NCBI GenBank assembly: GCA_021815305.1
Contig: JAKAHC010000008.1
Location: 62,001-126,000, forward strand
Length of the DNA stretch: 64,000 bases
From: Deltaproteobacteria bacterium
GTDB taxonomy: Bacteria > Desulfobacterota > Deferrimicrobia > Deferrimicrobiales > Deferrimicrobiaceae
Direction: 5' to 3'
The notes under the pieces were generated by a model. The model was given only the letters and a program-made list of their open reading frames with translations. It made no database searches and was not told where the DNA came from. Each line of letters begins with the position of its first letter. Position 1 is the stretch's first letter. A program made the position numbers and the translations under genes. Shown here piece by piece: positions 36,696 through 47,306 of the stretch.

Positions 36696-36701
36696 ATTAT
36701 A
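36696..36701 (-). promoter_or_regulatory. -10 element of the MoeB-PP-loop-larE operon
   Basis: A perfect TATAAT on the minus strand in an A+T-rich island between two divergent genes. The predicted start (about 7 bases on) falls at the A of the MoeB-like ATG at 36689. There is no Shine-Dalgarno upstream of that ATG, so a leaderless mRNA is possible. No convincing -35 is seen. Confidence 0.45.
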
Positions 36702-36753
36702 ACGTATTCCCATGCCGAGCCCTGTTTTCCGGGTTTTCGGCGGAGACCATGCC

Positions 36754-37914
36754 ATGGAGGGGCCATTGCCCATCGACGTCGGGCCGATTCGCGCCGCGGA
36801 GTTTCCCGTCACGGAGCATCTTCTGTACTTCAACCACGCGGGAGTCTCGCCGATTCCGTCGCGTGCGGCCGAAGCCGGGATCCGGATGCTTCAGCGGTCC
36901 AGGGACGAAGGGGCCTGGCAGTTGAGGAAGTGGGAGGAGCTGTCCGACGAGGCGCGGAGGCGGTTCGCGACGCTCGTGGGCGCATCTCCCGAGGAGATCG
37001 CCTTCGTGAAGAACACCTCGGAGGGGCTGTCCTTTGTTGCGGCCGGTTTCCCTTGGAAGGATGGAGACAACCTGGTCACGTCGGATGTCGAGTACCCTTC
37101 CAACATCTACCCGTGGATGCGGCTCCGCGTGCGCAACGTCGATGTCCGCATGGTCCAGGCGCGGGAGGGAAGAGTGCGCAAGGAAGACCTGTTCGCGGCC
37201 TGTGACGGGAAGACCCGCCTGATCGCCCTCTCTTCCGTGGAGTTCGCGAACGGCTACCGCAACGATCTGCCGGGGATCGGGGAGTATTGCCAGCGGCACG
37301 GGATCTTCTTCTGCGTGGACGGGATCCAGTCCCTTGGAGTTCTCCCGATGGACGTGAAGTCGTTCGGCGTCGACGCGCTTTCGGCGGACGGCCACAAGTG
37401 GCTCCTCGGACCCGAAGGGGTGGGGGCTTTCTACATCTCACGGGATGTGATGGAGATGGTGGAGCCGGTGATCCTGGGCTGGCACTCCGTGAAAAACCGG
37501 TTCGACTTCGACCATTACGACTTCCGCCTGTCCCCCGACGCGCGTAGATTCGAGCCGGGGAGCATGAACACGGTGGGGCTCGCCGCGTTCAACGCATCGA
37601 TGGACCTGCTGCTTTCGGTGGGCGTGGACCGGATCTGGGAGCGCGTCCGCAGGCTTACCGAGCGCATCCTCGAAAAATCGCGGGAGGAGGGGTACGAAGT
37701 GATTTCCCCGGACCACCCGGAGGAGCGTTCCGGGATCGTCACGTTCCGCGTGCCCGGTGTCGACAACTCCGCCCTGTGGAAGGCGCTCCTCGCCCGCAAG
37801 GCCGCCTGCGCTCCCCGCGCGGGGGGGATCCGCCTCTCGCCGCACTTCTACAACACGCCGGAGGAGGTCGACCGGATGTTCGCCCTCCTTCGCGAGGCGC
37901 GGGATCGCCTGTGA
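36754..37914 (+). CDS. Class V aminotransferase (cysteine desulfurase-like fold)
   Basis: A PLP enzyme of the NifS/isopenicillin-N-epimerase group, 386 aa from ATG 36754 (GGAG 8 bases upstream; an in-frame ATG at 36712 is also possible). Seen: YFNHAGVSPIPSRA, FVKNTSEGLSFVAAGFPW (phosphate site), CVDGIQSLGVLPMDV with the PLP-Asp, and the Schiff-base Lys in SADGHKWLLGPEG. The C-terminus reads AGGIRLSPHFYNTPEEVDR and lacks the RxGHHCA active-site Cys loop of SufS, so cysteine desulfurase activity is uncertain. Its location beside MoeB-like and sulfur-transferase genes is suggestive, but it is divergent from them. Confidence 0.82.
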   Translation: MEGPLPIDVGPIRAAEFPVTEHLLYFNHAGVSPIPSRAAEAGIRMLQRSRDEGAWQLRKWEELSDEARRRFATLVGASPEEIAFVKNTSEGLSFVAAGFPWKDGDNLVTSDVEYPSNIYPWMRLRVRNVDVRMVQAREGRVRKEDLFAACDGKTRLIALSSVEFANGYRNDLPGIGEYCQRHGIFFCVDGIQSLGVLPMDVKSFGVDALSADGHKWLLGPEGVGAFYISRDVMEMVEPVILGWHSVKNRFDFDHYDFRLSPDARRFEPGSMNTVGLAAFNASMDLLLSVGVDRIWERVRRLTERILEKSREEGYEVISPDHPEERSGIVTFRVPGVDNSALWKALLARKAACAPRAGGIRLSPHFYNTPEEVDRMFALLREARDRL

Positions 37915-37951
37915 GGAGAGCCCGTCGGGAAATTTTGCGCGGAAGGAAATC

Positions 37952-38098
37952 GTGTCTCCGGGAATAAGGCCGCCGGAGCGGCGCATCCCGAACCTCGTCG
38001 GCCCGTACGACACCCTGCGCCGCCGCCGGCCCTGCAAACCCGCGCACCCCGGCGAACTGGCGGTGTCGATCCCGCCGACCGGCGTCCGCCGGGCCTGA
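37952..38098 (+). CDS. Short hypothetical frame after the class V aminotransferase
   Basis: A 48-codon frame with GTG start 5-6 bases after AAGGA. The peptide is proline- and arginine-rich (PPERRIPNLVGPYDTLRRRR, then a single Cys) and ends just before the convergent activase gene. No family is recognised. It may be a real small basic protein or chance; the intergenic stretch 37915-38108 holds nothing else I can support. Confidence 0.25.
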   Translation: MSPGIRPPERRIPNLVGPYDTLRRRRPCKPAHPGELAVSIPPTGVRRA

Positions 38099-38108
38099 CG
38101 GCGGGGCC

Positions 38109-38909
38109 TCAATGGGGCGAGCGCTTCCGCTCCATGGCGAAGAGGGCGGCCCCGAGGGCTCCCGCCAACTGCGGTTCCCCCGGCAGGAGAAACCGCAGTT
38201 GGAACCGGTCCTCCAGCGCCTTGCGGGCGGCCGGGTTTTTCGCAACCCCGCCCGTCATCACCACCGGCGGCGCGATGCCGATCCTCTCCGCGAGCGATGC
38301 GATCCGCTCGGAGATCGCAAGGTGGACGCCCCAGGCGATGTCGTCCGCAGGCGCCCCCGAGGCGATCAGGGAGATCACCTCCGACTCGGCGAAGACCGTG
38401 CACGTGGAGCTCACGGACAGGGAGCGCCCGGCGAGCAGGGAGCGGGCCCCCATCTGCTCCAGGTCCATCTCCAGGGTCCTCGCCATCACCTCGAGGAACC
38501 GACCCGTCCCCGCGGCGCACTTGTCGTTCATGGCGAAATCGACGACCTTCCCGTCGTGGCCGAGGCGGATCACCTTGCTGTCCTGTCCGCCGATGTCCAG
38601 GACGGTGAGCGCTCCGGGGAAAAGGTGACGCGCGCCCTTCGCGTGGCAGGTGATTTCCGTGAGTCGCATGTCGGCGGACTCGGCCCTTTCCCTGCCGTAC
38701 CCCGTGGCGACGGTGAAGACGATGTCCTCCACCGCGGCTCCCGCGGAAGCGAGCGCCGCGTCGAGCGCCTGCCGCGCCGCCTTCCGGGTCGAGGCACCGG
38801 TCGCGATGACGGAGGCTCCCGCGATGTTGCGGTGCGCATCGAGGAGCACGACGTCCGTCGACAGGGACCCGATGTCGATCCCGGCATAAAGAATCGGCCT
38901 GTCCGTCAC
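38109..38909 (-). CDS. Acyl-CoA dehydratase/reductase activase (BadF/HgdC family)
   Basis: An ATPase that carries a [4Fe-4S] cluster at its dimer interface and injects low-potential electrons into 2-hydroxyacyl-CoA dehydratases or benzoyl-CoA-type reductases. The 266-residue protein has the ASKHA motifs YAGIDIGSLSTDVVLLD, TVLDIGGQDSKVIRL and MTGGVAKNPAARKAL, and both cluster cysteines in NDKCAAGTGRFLEV and SSTCTVFAESEVI. GTG start at 38909 overlaps the DUF362 gene stop. No dehydratase subunits are adjacent, so its client is unknown. Confidence 0.9.
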   Translation of the reverse strand: MTDRPILYAGIDIGSLSTDVVLLDAHRNIAGASVIATGASTRKAARQALDAALASAGAAVEDIVFTVATGYGRERAESADMRLTEITCHAKGARHLFPGALTVLDIGGQDSKVIRLGHDGKVVDFAMNDKCAAGTGRFLEVMARTLEMDLEQMGARSLLAGRSLSVSSTCTVFAESEVISLIASGAPADDIAWGVHLAISERIASLAERIGIAPPVVMTGGVAKNPAARKALEDRFQLRFLLPGEPQLAGALGAALFAMERKRSPH

Positions 38910-39973
38910 AGGGTCTCCAGGCGGTAAGATCGCGTTCCCAGCCCCAGTTCTTCCGCGCAGGAAAGTTGCACGGTCCAGTCGACGCCGGGATGGCGCTCCC
39001 GGAAAGGGTCTTTTCCCGCGGCGCGGATCACGAGATCTGCGCACGCCTGGTCCAGCGCCACCGGGTCGGCGGAGGCCAGGATTCCCACGTCGGGGGCGAT
39101 GGGCAGGTCGTTGCTCCCGTAACAGTCGCAGAACGGGGAGACCTGGGTTACGAAGGAAAGGCAAAGGGGGGGGGATTTTTTCCCGGAGACGGCTCCCAAA
39201 GCGTGCTCGACCATCTTCCCCTGCACGAGGGGGGATGCCTCGTTCCAGTTCACCCGCACTGCGCCTTCCGGGCAGACGACGATGCAATCCGCGCATCCGA
39301 TGCAGACGCCGGGCGAAATGAAGGCTTTCGCGTCCCGTAGCGCGATCGCCCCGGCGGGGCAGTGGGCCACGCAGGTCCCGCACCCCGTGCATCCGGTCTG
39401 GGCCACCGTCGGGGCCACCGTGGAGTGCTGCGCGAGTTTCCCGGAACGGGATGCGCACCCCATCCCCAGATTCTTCAATGCCCCCCCGAACCCGGAGATC
39501 TCGTGACCCTTGAAGTGCGTGGCGACGATCATGGCGTCCGCGCGGGCGATCTCGGCGCCGATGGAAACCTCCCGGAAGAACCGCCCCGGGACGGGGACCC
39601 GGACGGCGCTCTCCCCGCGCAGGCCGTCCGCGATGACGACGGGGGCGCCGGCGACGGCGTAGGCGAAGCCGTTCGTGATGGCGGTGGTCAGGTGGTCCAC
39701 GGCGTTGCTTCTCCCGCCGATGTAGAGGGTGTTCGTGTCGGTGAGGAACGGTTTTCCCCCGGCGGCGGCGACCTCCTCGACCACTTTCCGCAGGTAGATC
39801 GGGCGGAGGAAAGCGGTGTTGCCCTTCTCGCCGAAATGGAGCTTCACGGCGGTCAGATCGCCGGGCGATACGTGTTTCCTGATGCCGGCCGCCCGCAGGA
39901 GCGCCGCGGTCTTGTCGAGCAGGCTGTTTCCCGGGCGGGAGGAAAGGTCCGTAAACCACACGGTTGACGCCAT
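38906..39973 (-). CDS. DUF362 protein with two [4Fe-4S] ferredoxin motifs
   Basis: A 355-residue protein. An N-terminal DUF362 domain (ALLRAAGIRKHVSPGDLTAV, KLHFGEKGNTAFLRP, THFKGHEISGFGGALKNLGM) is followed by a bacterial ferredoxin-like insert with CTGCGTCVAHCP and CIGCADCIVVCP, then the rest of DUF362 (FCDCYGSNDLPIAPDVGI, DPVALDQACADL). Such proteins are widespread in anaerobes; the role is unknown but redox linked. It starts at ATG 39973 after GAGGCG and is coupled by GTGA overlap to the activase, which suggests it may feed or mature that protein. Confidence 0.88.
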   Translation of the reverse strand: MASTVWFTDLSSRPGNSLLDKTAALLRAAGIRKHVSPGDLTAVKLHFGEKGNTAFLRPIYLRKVVEEVAAAGGKPFLTDTNTLYIGGRSNAVDHLTTAITNGFAYAVAGAPVVIADGLRGESAVRVPVPGRFFREVSIGAEIARADAMIVATHFKGHEISGFGGALKNLGMGCASRSGKLAQHSTVAPTVAQTGCTGCGTCVAHCPAGAIALRDAKAFISPGVCIGCADCIVVCPEGAVRVNWNEASPLVQGKMVEHALGAVSGKKSPPLCLSFVTQVSPFCDCYGSNDLPIAPDVGILASADPVALDQACADLVIRAAGKDPFRERHPGVDWTVQLSCAEELGLGTRSYRLETL

Positions 39974-39985
39974 GTACGCCTCGCG

Positions 39986-40014
39986 TTGACGGGATTGGAA
40001 AAAATCATTATAAT
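39986..40014 (+). promoter_or_regulatory. Strong sigma-70 promoter of the carD gene
   Basis: TTGACG at 39986-39991, 17-base spacer, perfect TATAAT at 40009-40014. One mismatch to the full consensus makes it one of the best promoters in the window. Predicted transcription start near 40021 leaves a leader of about 80 bases. An overlapping TATAAT on the minus strand (40007-40012) may serve the divergent DUF362 gene, without a clear -35. Confidence 0.75.
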
Positions 40015-40098
40015 ACAACGAAGCGGAAGGGATACGGATATCGGGATCGACGCTGTCCGCGGGACGTCCGCCCGATTCCCTGGGAGGTCACGACGGTT

Positions 40099-40587
40099 TT
40101 GTCTTTCAAGATAGGGGATATGGCGGTTTATCCCGCCCATGGTGTGGGAGTCGTACAGGCGATCGAGACGAAAGTCTTCGGAAGCGGGAAGCAGGAATCC
40201 TACTACATCCTGCGGATCCTCGACACGGGCATAACCATCATGATCCCCATGGGGAACGCTTCGCAGGTGGGGCTCCGGGGGATCATGGACGCCACGGCGG
40301 TGCGCTCCGTCTACAAGATCCTCAAGGAGCGCGAGGTGGAGCTCGAACCCAAACCATGGAACCGGCGGTACCGCCAGTACATGGAGAAGCTGAAATCCGG
40401 CTCCCCGTTCGAGATCGCCGAGGTGTTCCGGAACCTCCTCCTGCTGAAATCGGAGAAAGCCCTCTCCTTCGGGGAACGGAAGATGTTGGATTCGGCGCGC
40501 TCCCTCCTCGTGAAGGAGATCTCCATCGCAAAATCCGTTTCCGAGGAAGCCGTCGAGGCCGACCTGCGCCGTTTTCTGAACCTGTAG
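40099..40587 (+). CDS. CarD/CdnL-family transcription regulator
   Basis: Binds the RNA polymerase beta subunit and stabilises the open promoter complex, often at rRNA promoters. The 162-residue product has the N-terminal RNAP-interaction domain FKIGDMAVYPAHGVGVVQAI with YYILRILDTGITIMIPM, and the helical C-terminal domain with a PWNRRYRQYMEKLKSG segment and conserved LLLLKSEKALSFGERKML. The likely start is TTG at 40099, 10 bases after GGGAGGT, because the family begins right at the FKxGD strand. It precedes ispDF, a frequent neighbourhood. Confidence 0.9.
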   Translation: MSFKIGDMAVYPAHGVGVVQAIETKVFGSGKQESYYILRILDTGITIMIPMGNASQVGLRGIMDATAVRSVYKILKEREVELEPKPWNRRYRQYMEKLKSGSPFEIAEVFRNLLLLKSEKALSFGERKMLDSARSLLVKEISIAKSVSEEAVEADLRRFLNL

Positions 40588-40711
40588 GGGACGGCCGACG
40601 CTTCCGCGGCCCTTGGGGTGTCCTTTCCGGACGCTCCTTCGCGGTTTCCCCAGAGCCGGACCGAATCTTTTTCCCGGGGACGCACCGTTCCCGTGGCCGG
40701 CAGGAGGCGTG

Positions 40712-41895
40712 TTGGGCAAAACCGTGGCCATCATCGTCGCTGCGGGCGCAGGCCGCAGGATGGGCGCCGGCGTGCCGAAGCAGTTCCTCCCCCTTGCCGG
40801 CAGGTCCCTTCTCGACAGGACATTGAGGAACGTGTGGGGGGCCCCGTGTGTCGACGGGATCGTCCTCGCTCTCCCTGCCGATCTTCCTGCGGAAGCCAAA
40901 CAGGCCTATCTCAGCCTCCCGAAAGTGATCTCGGTGGTCGACGGGGGTCCGGAACGGCAGGACACTGTGCGCAACGGACTTGCCTCCCTCCCGGCCGGGA
41001 CGGAGATCGTCCTGGTGCACGACGCGGCGCGTCCCTTCGCCAGCCGGGACCTGTTCGCGCGCTGCGCGGAACGGGCCCGGGAACATGGGGCGGCCGTGCC
41101 GGTGGTCCCCGTGAGCGACACGGTGAAGTCGTGGGACCGCGCGGCGGGCACGCTGGTCACCCGGGACCGCGCGGAGTTCCTCCGCGTCCAGACGCCGCAG
41201 GCGTTCCGCGTGGACATCCTGAAGGAGGCGTACGGGCGGGCGGAACGGGACGGGCGCGCCGGCACCGACGACGCCGCCCTCGTGGAGGCTGCGGGCTACC
41301 CGGTGGTCGCCGTTTCCGGCGAGGAGGCGAACCTCAAGGTCACCTCGCCGGAAGACCTGAGGATGGCGGCCGGGCTCCTCGCGGAAGAGCCCGATTTCCG
41401 CGTCGGCCTGGGCGGAGACGCGCATCGCCTGGTGGAGGGGAGGGACCTCTGGCTGGGCGGCGTCCGGGTGGAGCACCCGAAGGGGCTCCTGGGACATTCC
41501 GACGGCGACGTGCTTCTCCACGCGGTGGCGGACGCGCTGTACGGCGCGCTGGGAGACCGGGACATCGGTTTCCACTTCCCCCCGGGTCGGGAGGAAACCC
41601 GCGGGATCTCCAGCCGCTCCATCCTGGCCCACGCGAGGAGCAGGATGACCGCTCTGGGATTCGGCCTGGTCGGGCTGGACGCCGTGGTGGTGTGCGAGTC
41701 TCCGCGGATCGCCCCTCTGTCGGATGCGCTTCGCGCCTCCATCGCGGGGATCCTTTCGGCGCCGAAGGAGCGGGTGAGCGTCAAGGGGAAGACAACGGAG
41801 GGGATGGGGTTCGAGGGGCGCGGCGAAGGAATTTCCGCCTGGGCGGTCGCATTGCTGCGGGGGACGCATTCCACGGAAGAGGGAGGGGCGGCGGA

Positions 41896-41899
<4 letters not shown>
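40712..41899 (+). CDS. ispDF: Bifunctional IspD-IspF (MEP isoprenoid pathway)
   Basis: A 395-residue fusion of two MEP-pathway enzymes. Residues ~1-232 are the cytidylyltransferase: VAAGAGRRMGAGVPKQFLPL, VHDAARPF, RVQTPQAFR and TDDAALVE. Residues ~235-395 are the cyclodiphosphate synthase: RVGLGGDAHRLVEGRDLWLG with metal His and Asp, GHSDGDVLLHAVADALYGAL, DIGFHFPPG and TTEGMGFEGRGEGISA. IspE, acting between them, is not in the window. Start is TTG at 40712 or GTG at 40709 close to AGGAGG. The stop overlaps cysS. Confidence 0.94.
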
Positions 41900-43407
<1,508 letters not shown>

Positions 43408-43461
43408 CCGGGGCGGCATCCCGGTCCGGGTACGCCCGCGCCGGCGGCCGGAGTTCCTGAG

Positions 43462-45453
43462 GTGGAATCCGCATTCCGGATGGCCGCGCCGTTCGCGCCC
43501 GCCGGGGACCAGCCGGGAGCGATCCGGGAGCTCTCCGAAGGGCTGAACCGCGGCCTTCCCCGCCAGGTGCTCCTCGGGGTTACCGGCTCGGGGAAGACGT
43601 ACACGATGGCGTCCGTCATCGCGGCAGTCGACCGGCCGGCCCTCGTCATCGCACCGAACAAGACGCTGGCCGCCCAGCTCTACGCGGAGTTCAAGTCCCT
43701 CTTCCCCGAAAACGCCGTGGAGTACTTCGTCTCCTACTACGACTACTACCAGCCCGAAGCGTACGTGCCGCAGACGGACACCTTCATCGAGAAGGACTCC
43801 TCGATCAACGAGCAGATCGACAAGATGCGGCACAGCGCCACGAAGTCGGTGATGACCCGCGGCGACGTGATCGTTGTGGCGTCCGTTTCCTGCATCTACG
43901 GCCTGGGGTCTCCGGAGTTCTACGGGAGGATGACGGTCCGCCTCTCCGTGGGATCGGATTTGCCCCGCAACGCACTGTTGCGCCGGCTGATCGATCTCCA
44001 GTACGAGCGCAACGACGTGGATTTCCATCGCGGCGCCTTCCGCGTCCGCGGCGACGCGGTGGAGCTGTTCCCCGCGTACGAAGAGGAAAAGGTGCTTCGG
44101 ATCGAGTACGACGAAGACCGCATCGAGCGCCTCCGCTATGTGGATCCCCTCCGGGGGACGAGGCTCTCCGAGGTGCGGGAAACGGTCATCTTCCCGGCGA
44201 GCCATTACGTTACGCCGGAGGACCAGCTCGACCGGGCGATCCGGGGCATCGAGGAGGAGCTCGAACAACGGCTCGCCGATCTGTCCTCGGCAGGGAAGCT
44301 CCTGGAGACGGAAAGGCTGCGGCAGCGGACCACCTACGACCTGGAGATGATCCGCCAGATGGGCTTCTGCTCCGGCATCGAGAACTACTCCCGCCACCTC
44401 GACGGGCGCGCTCCCGGGCAGCCCCCGTACACGCTCCTGGACTACTTCTCCAAGGACTGCCTGGTCTTCCTCGACGAGTCCCACGTGACCGTGCCCCAGC
44501 TGAACGGGATGTACAACGGAGACCGGTCGCGGAAGCAGACCCTGGTCGACTTCGGGTTCCGCCTCCCCTCCGCCCTCGACAACCGGCCGCTTCGGTTCGA
44601 GGAGTTCCGGGAGCGGGTGGGCCAGATCGTGTTCGTCTCGGCGACTCCCGCCGAATACGAACTGCGGGAGTGCGGCGGCGCGGTGGTCGAGCAGATCATC
44701 CGCCCCACGGGGCTGGTGGACCCCGAGGTGGAGATCCGCCCCGCGGCGATGCAGGTCGCGGACCTGCTGGGGGAGATCCGCGCACGCGCGGTTGCCGGGG
44801 AGCGGGTGCTGGTCACCACCCTCACCAAGAGGATGGCGGAGGACCTGACGGAGCACTACGAGGCGCAGGGGGTCCGCGTCCGGTACCTCCACTCCGACAT
44901 CGACACGGTGGAGCGCGTGAACATCCTGCGGGACCTGCGGCTCGGGGCGTTCGACGTTCTCATCGGGATCAACCTGCTTCGGGAGGGACTGGACCTCCCG
45001 GAGGTCTCCCTGGTGGCGATCCTCGACGCCGACAAGGAAGGATTCCTGCGCTCGACCCGCTCGCTCATCCAGACCTTCGGGCGCGCCGCTCGGAACGTCG
45101 CCGGCAAGGTCCTTCTCTACGCGGACCGGGAGACCGGTTCGATGCGGGACGCGGTCGCCGAAACCCTGCGCCGCAGGGAACGCCAGCGGGCCTACAACCG
45201 GGAGCACGGCATCACCCCGGAGACGGTCCGGAAGAGCATCGCGGAGCCGATCGGACAGGCGTGCGAGGGGGACTACGTGACCGTTCCCGTCGTGCGGGAG
45301 TGGGAGCTCTCCTCCCGGGACGACCTGATGAAGTTGCGGAAGAAGCTCCGCAAGGAAATGGAGCGGGCGGCGAAGAATCTCGATTTCGAACGGGCGGCGG
45401 AGCTGCGCGACCGCCTCCTCGTCCTGGAGAGGGTGGAGCTTGCAGCGGGCTGA
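43462..45453 (+). CDS. uvrB: Excinuclease ABC subunit B
   Basis: Damage-verifying helicase-like protein of nucleotide excision repair, 663 aa. Walker A is [16 protein letters not shown], the beta-hairpin is [17 protein letters not shown], and further helicase motifs include [65 protein letters not shown] and QTFGRAARN. The C-terminal UVR motif ([20 protein letters not shown]), which binds UvrC, is intact. GTG start at 43462. It overlaps uvrC by 14 bases. Confidence 0.96.
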   Translation: MESAFRMAAPFAPAGDQPGAIRELSEGLNRGLPRQVLLGVTGSGKTYTMASVIAAVDRPALVIAPNKTLAAQLYAEFKSLFPENAVEYFVSYYDYYQPEAYVPQTDTFIEKDSSINEQIDKMRHSATKSVMTRGDVIVVASVSCIYGLGSPEFYGRMTVRLSVGSDLPRNALLRRLIDLQYERNDVDFHRGAFRVRGDAVELFPAYEEEKVLRIEYDEDRIERLRYVDPLRGTRLSEVRETVIFPASHYVTPEDQLDRAIRGIEEELEQRLADLSSAGKLLETERLRQRTTYDLEMIRQMGFCSGIENYSRHLDGRAPGQPPYTLLDYFSKDCLVFLDESHVTVPQLNGMYNGDRSRKQTLVDFGFRLPSALDNRPLRFEEFRERVGQIVFVSATPAEYELRECGGAVVEQIIRPTGLVDPEVEIRPAAMQVADLLGEIRARAVAGERVLVTTLTKRMAEDLTEHYEAQGVRVRYLHSDIDTVERVNILRDLRLGAFDVLIGINLLREGLDLPEVSLVAILDADKEGFLRSTRSLIQTFGRAARNVAGKVLLYADRETGSMRDAVAETLRRRERQRAYNREHGITPETVRKSIAEPIGQACEGDYVTVPVVREWELSSRDDLMKLRKKLRKEMERAAKNLDFERAAELRDRLLVLERVELAAG

Positions 45454-47107
45454 CCCGCCGGCCGGTCTTGCCGACTGGAAGATGTTCCCCCGATCCCCCG
45501 GCGCCTACATCATGGAGGACGGGCAGGGAAGGGTGCTGTACGTCGGGAAGGCGAAGGACCTGCGGGCTCGCCTGCGGAACTACGCTCTCCCGGGAGGAGA
45601 CGGGCGGCCGACGATCCCGCATCTTCTTCCCAGGGTCCGCGAGGTCCGGTGCATCGTAACGGCCACGGAAAAGGAGGCCCTCCTCCTCGAGAACACTCTC
45701 ATCAAGCGCCACCGCCCCCCCTTTAACATCTTCTTCCGCGACGACAAGGAGTACCTGCTCCTGCGCATCGACCGTGGTGAGGAGTTCCCCAGGCCGGAGC
45801 TCGTCCGTCGCTCCAGGCGGGACGGCGCGACGTACTTCGGCCCGTACTCCTCCGCGCGGGGGATCCGGGAAACGCTGCGCGAGCTGCTCAGGCTCTTTCC
45901 GCTGTGCTCCTGCCCGCGGAAGAAGTTCGCGGCACGGAGACGGCCCTGCCTCAACTACCAGATGGGGCGGTGCCTGGGAGCGTGCGCGGGAAAGGTGGCC
46001 CGCGAGCGGTACCTCCCCGTCGTCGACAACGCGATGCGGTTCCTCCGCGGGGAATACCGGGACCTGCTTGCCCGCTGGAAGGCCGAGATGGGGGAACATT
46101 CCCGGGCGATGCGGTACGAGGATGCGGCGAAACTGCGGGACCGCATCGCGGTCGTGTCGAGGACCCTGGTGCGGCAGCGCGTCGTGCGCGCCGTGGAGGG
46201 AGACGTGGACGCGGTGGGGTGGCACAGCACGGGGGTTTCCGTGGCGGTCGCGGTTCTCTACCTCCGGAACGGCCGTCTCACCGACGCGCACCACCGGCAC
46301 TTCCGGTACGAGGGCGCGCAGGACGAGGCGATGGCCTCGTTCCTCCTCCAGCACTACGCGGAAGGGGCGTACTTCCCGCGCGAGATCCTCCTGCCGTTCC
46401 CCCTCGGGGATCGGGCGGCGCTGTCGGCGGCGCTCGCCGATAGGGCGGGACACCCCGTTCTCCTCCGTGTCCCGGAAAAAGGGGAGCGCGCCCGCATTGT
46501 GGAGCTGGCCCGGAAAAACGCCGAGGAGAGCGAAAGGATGCGCCGGGAGAAGGAGGAGGCGTACGACCGGATCGCGGAACGGATGTCCTCCCTGTTCTCC
46601 CTTCCCCTGCCTCCGGAGCGGATCGAGGGGTTCGACGTCTCCAACATCTCGGGGACGGAGCCCGTCGGATCGATGGTCGCCTTCCTCTCCGGGAAACCGG
46701 CGAGGAAATGGTACCGGAAGTTTTCCGTGCGCGGTGTTTCCGGCCCGGACGACTTCGCGATGATGGAAGAGGTGATCCGTCGCCGTTTCGGCCACGACGA
46801 GGATTTCGGCGGAATGCCCGACCTCGTCCTCGTGGACGGGGGGAAGGGGCAGCTCTCCTCGGCGGCCGCGGCGCTTCGCTCCGCGGGGAGGGAGGGGATC
46901 CCGGTGATCTCCCTGGCCAAGGAGCGCGTTCGCGCGGGGGAAAAGGTGTTCCGGGAGCGGGTCTTTCTCCCGGGACGGAAGAACCCGCTGCACCTCCCGC
47001 CGAACGACCCCGTTCTCCACCTCCTGATGCGGGTCCGGGACGAGGCCCACCGGTTCGCCGTGACGTTCCACCGCGCCCTGCGCGCCCGCCGCAGCCTCGG
47101 TTCGTAG
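45440..47107 (+). CDS. uvrC: Excinuclease ABC subunit C, lacking the C-terminal HhH domain
   Basis: Nuclease that cuts on both sides of the lesion after UvrB loading. The 555-residue product has the GIY-YIG domain ([20 protein letters not shown]), the Cys-rich cluster region ([22 protein letters not shown]), a UVR motif ([15 protein letters not shown]), and the RNase-H-like 5' nuclease domain ([34 protein letters not shown]). It stops at [13 protein letters not shown], where other UvrC proteins continue into a ~55-residue (HhH)2 domain. Remnants of that domain appear past the stop in two frames. TTG start overlapping uvrB. Confidence 0.93.
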   Translation: MQRADPPAGLADWKMFPRSPGAYIMEDGQGRVLYVGKAKDLRARLRNYALPGGDGRPTIPHLLPRVREVRCIVTATEKEALLLENTLIKRHRPPFNIFFRDDKEYLLLRIDRGEEFPRPELVRRSRRDGATYFGPYSSARGIRETLRELLRLFPLCSCPRKKFAARRRPCLNYQMGRCLGACAGKVARERYLPVVDNAMRFLRGEYRDLLARWKAEMGEHSRAMRYEDAAKLRDRIAVVSRTLVRQRVVRAVEGDVDAVGWHSTGVSVAVAVLYLRNGRLTDAHHRHFRYEGAQDEAMASFLLQHYAEGAYFPREILLPFPLGDRAALSAALADRAGHPVLLRVPEKGERARIVELARKNAEESERMRREKEEAYDRIAERMSSLFSLPLPPERIEGFDVSNISGTEPVGSMVAFLSGKPARKWYRKFSVRGVSGPDDFAMMEEVIRRRFGHDEDFGGMPDLVLVDGGKGQLSSAAAALRSAGREGIPVISLAKERVRAGEKVFRERVFLPGRKNPLHLPPNDPVLHLLMRVRDEAHRFAVTFHRALRARRSLGS

Positions 47108-47215
47108 CTCCCGCCGGCAGACGCAAGGGGCGGTGTCCTCGCCCTGTTCCGCCACGTCGGCCGCGGGTCTTCGTCGTCCCGGCCTCCTTGCCTGCGCTCC
47201 GGGGACACGTTTCCT
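47108..47215 (+). pseudogene. Probable frame-disrupted remnant of the UvrC HhH domain
   Basis: Immediately after the TAG at 47105-47107, the uvrC frame reads ARGGVLALFRHVG, close to the first hairpin of UvrC (IGxxRxxxLLRHFG). Near 47164 the similarity passes to another frame, VFVVPASLPALRG, like the second half (VxxVxxASLEELxxV). One nonsense codon plus one frameshift would explain it. No other gene or signal is seen between uvrC and comEC. The match is by eye and short. Confidence 0.4.
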
Positions 47216-47306
47216 CCGGGGAGGGCTCGCGCCCGGCGCGCCCCCCGCCGTGAGGGGATCGGGAGCCGGGCGCGGTACGGAATGGAATTTGCCGTAGGGC
47301 ACGCGC

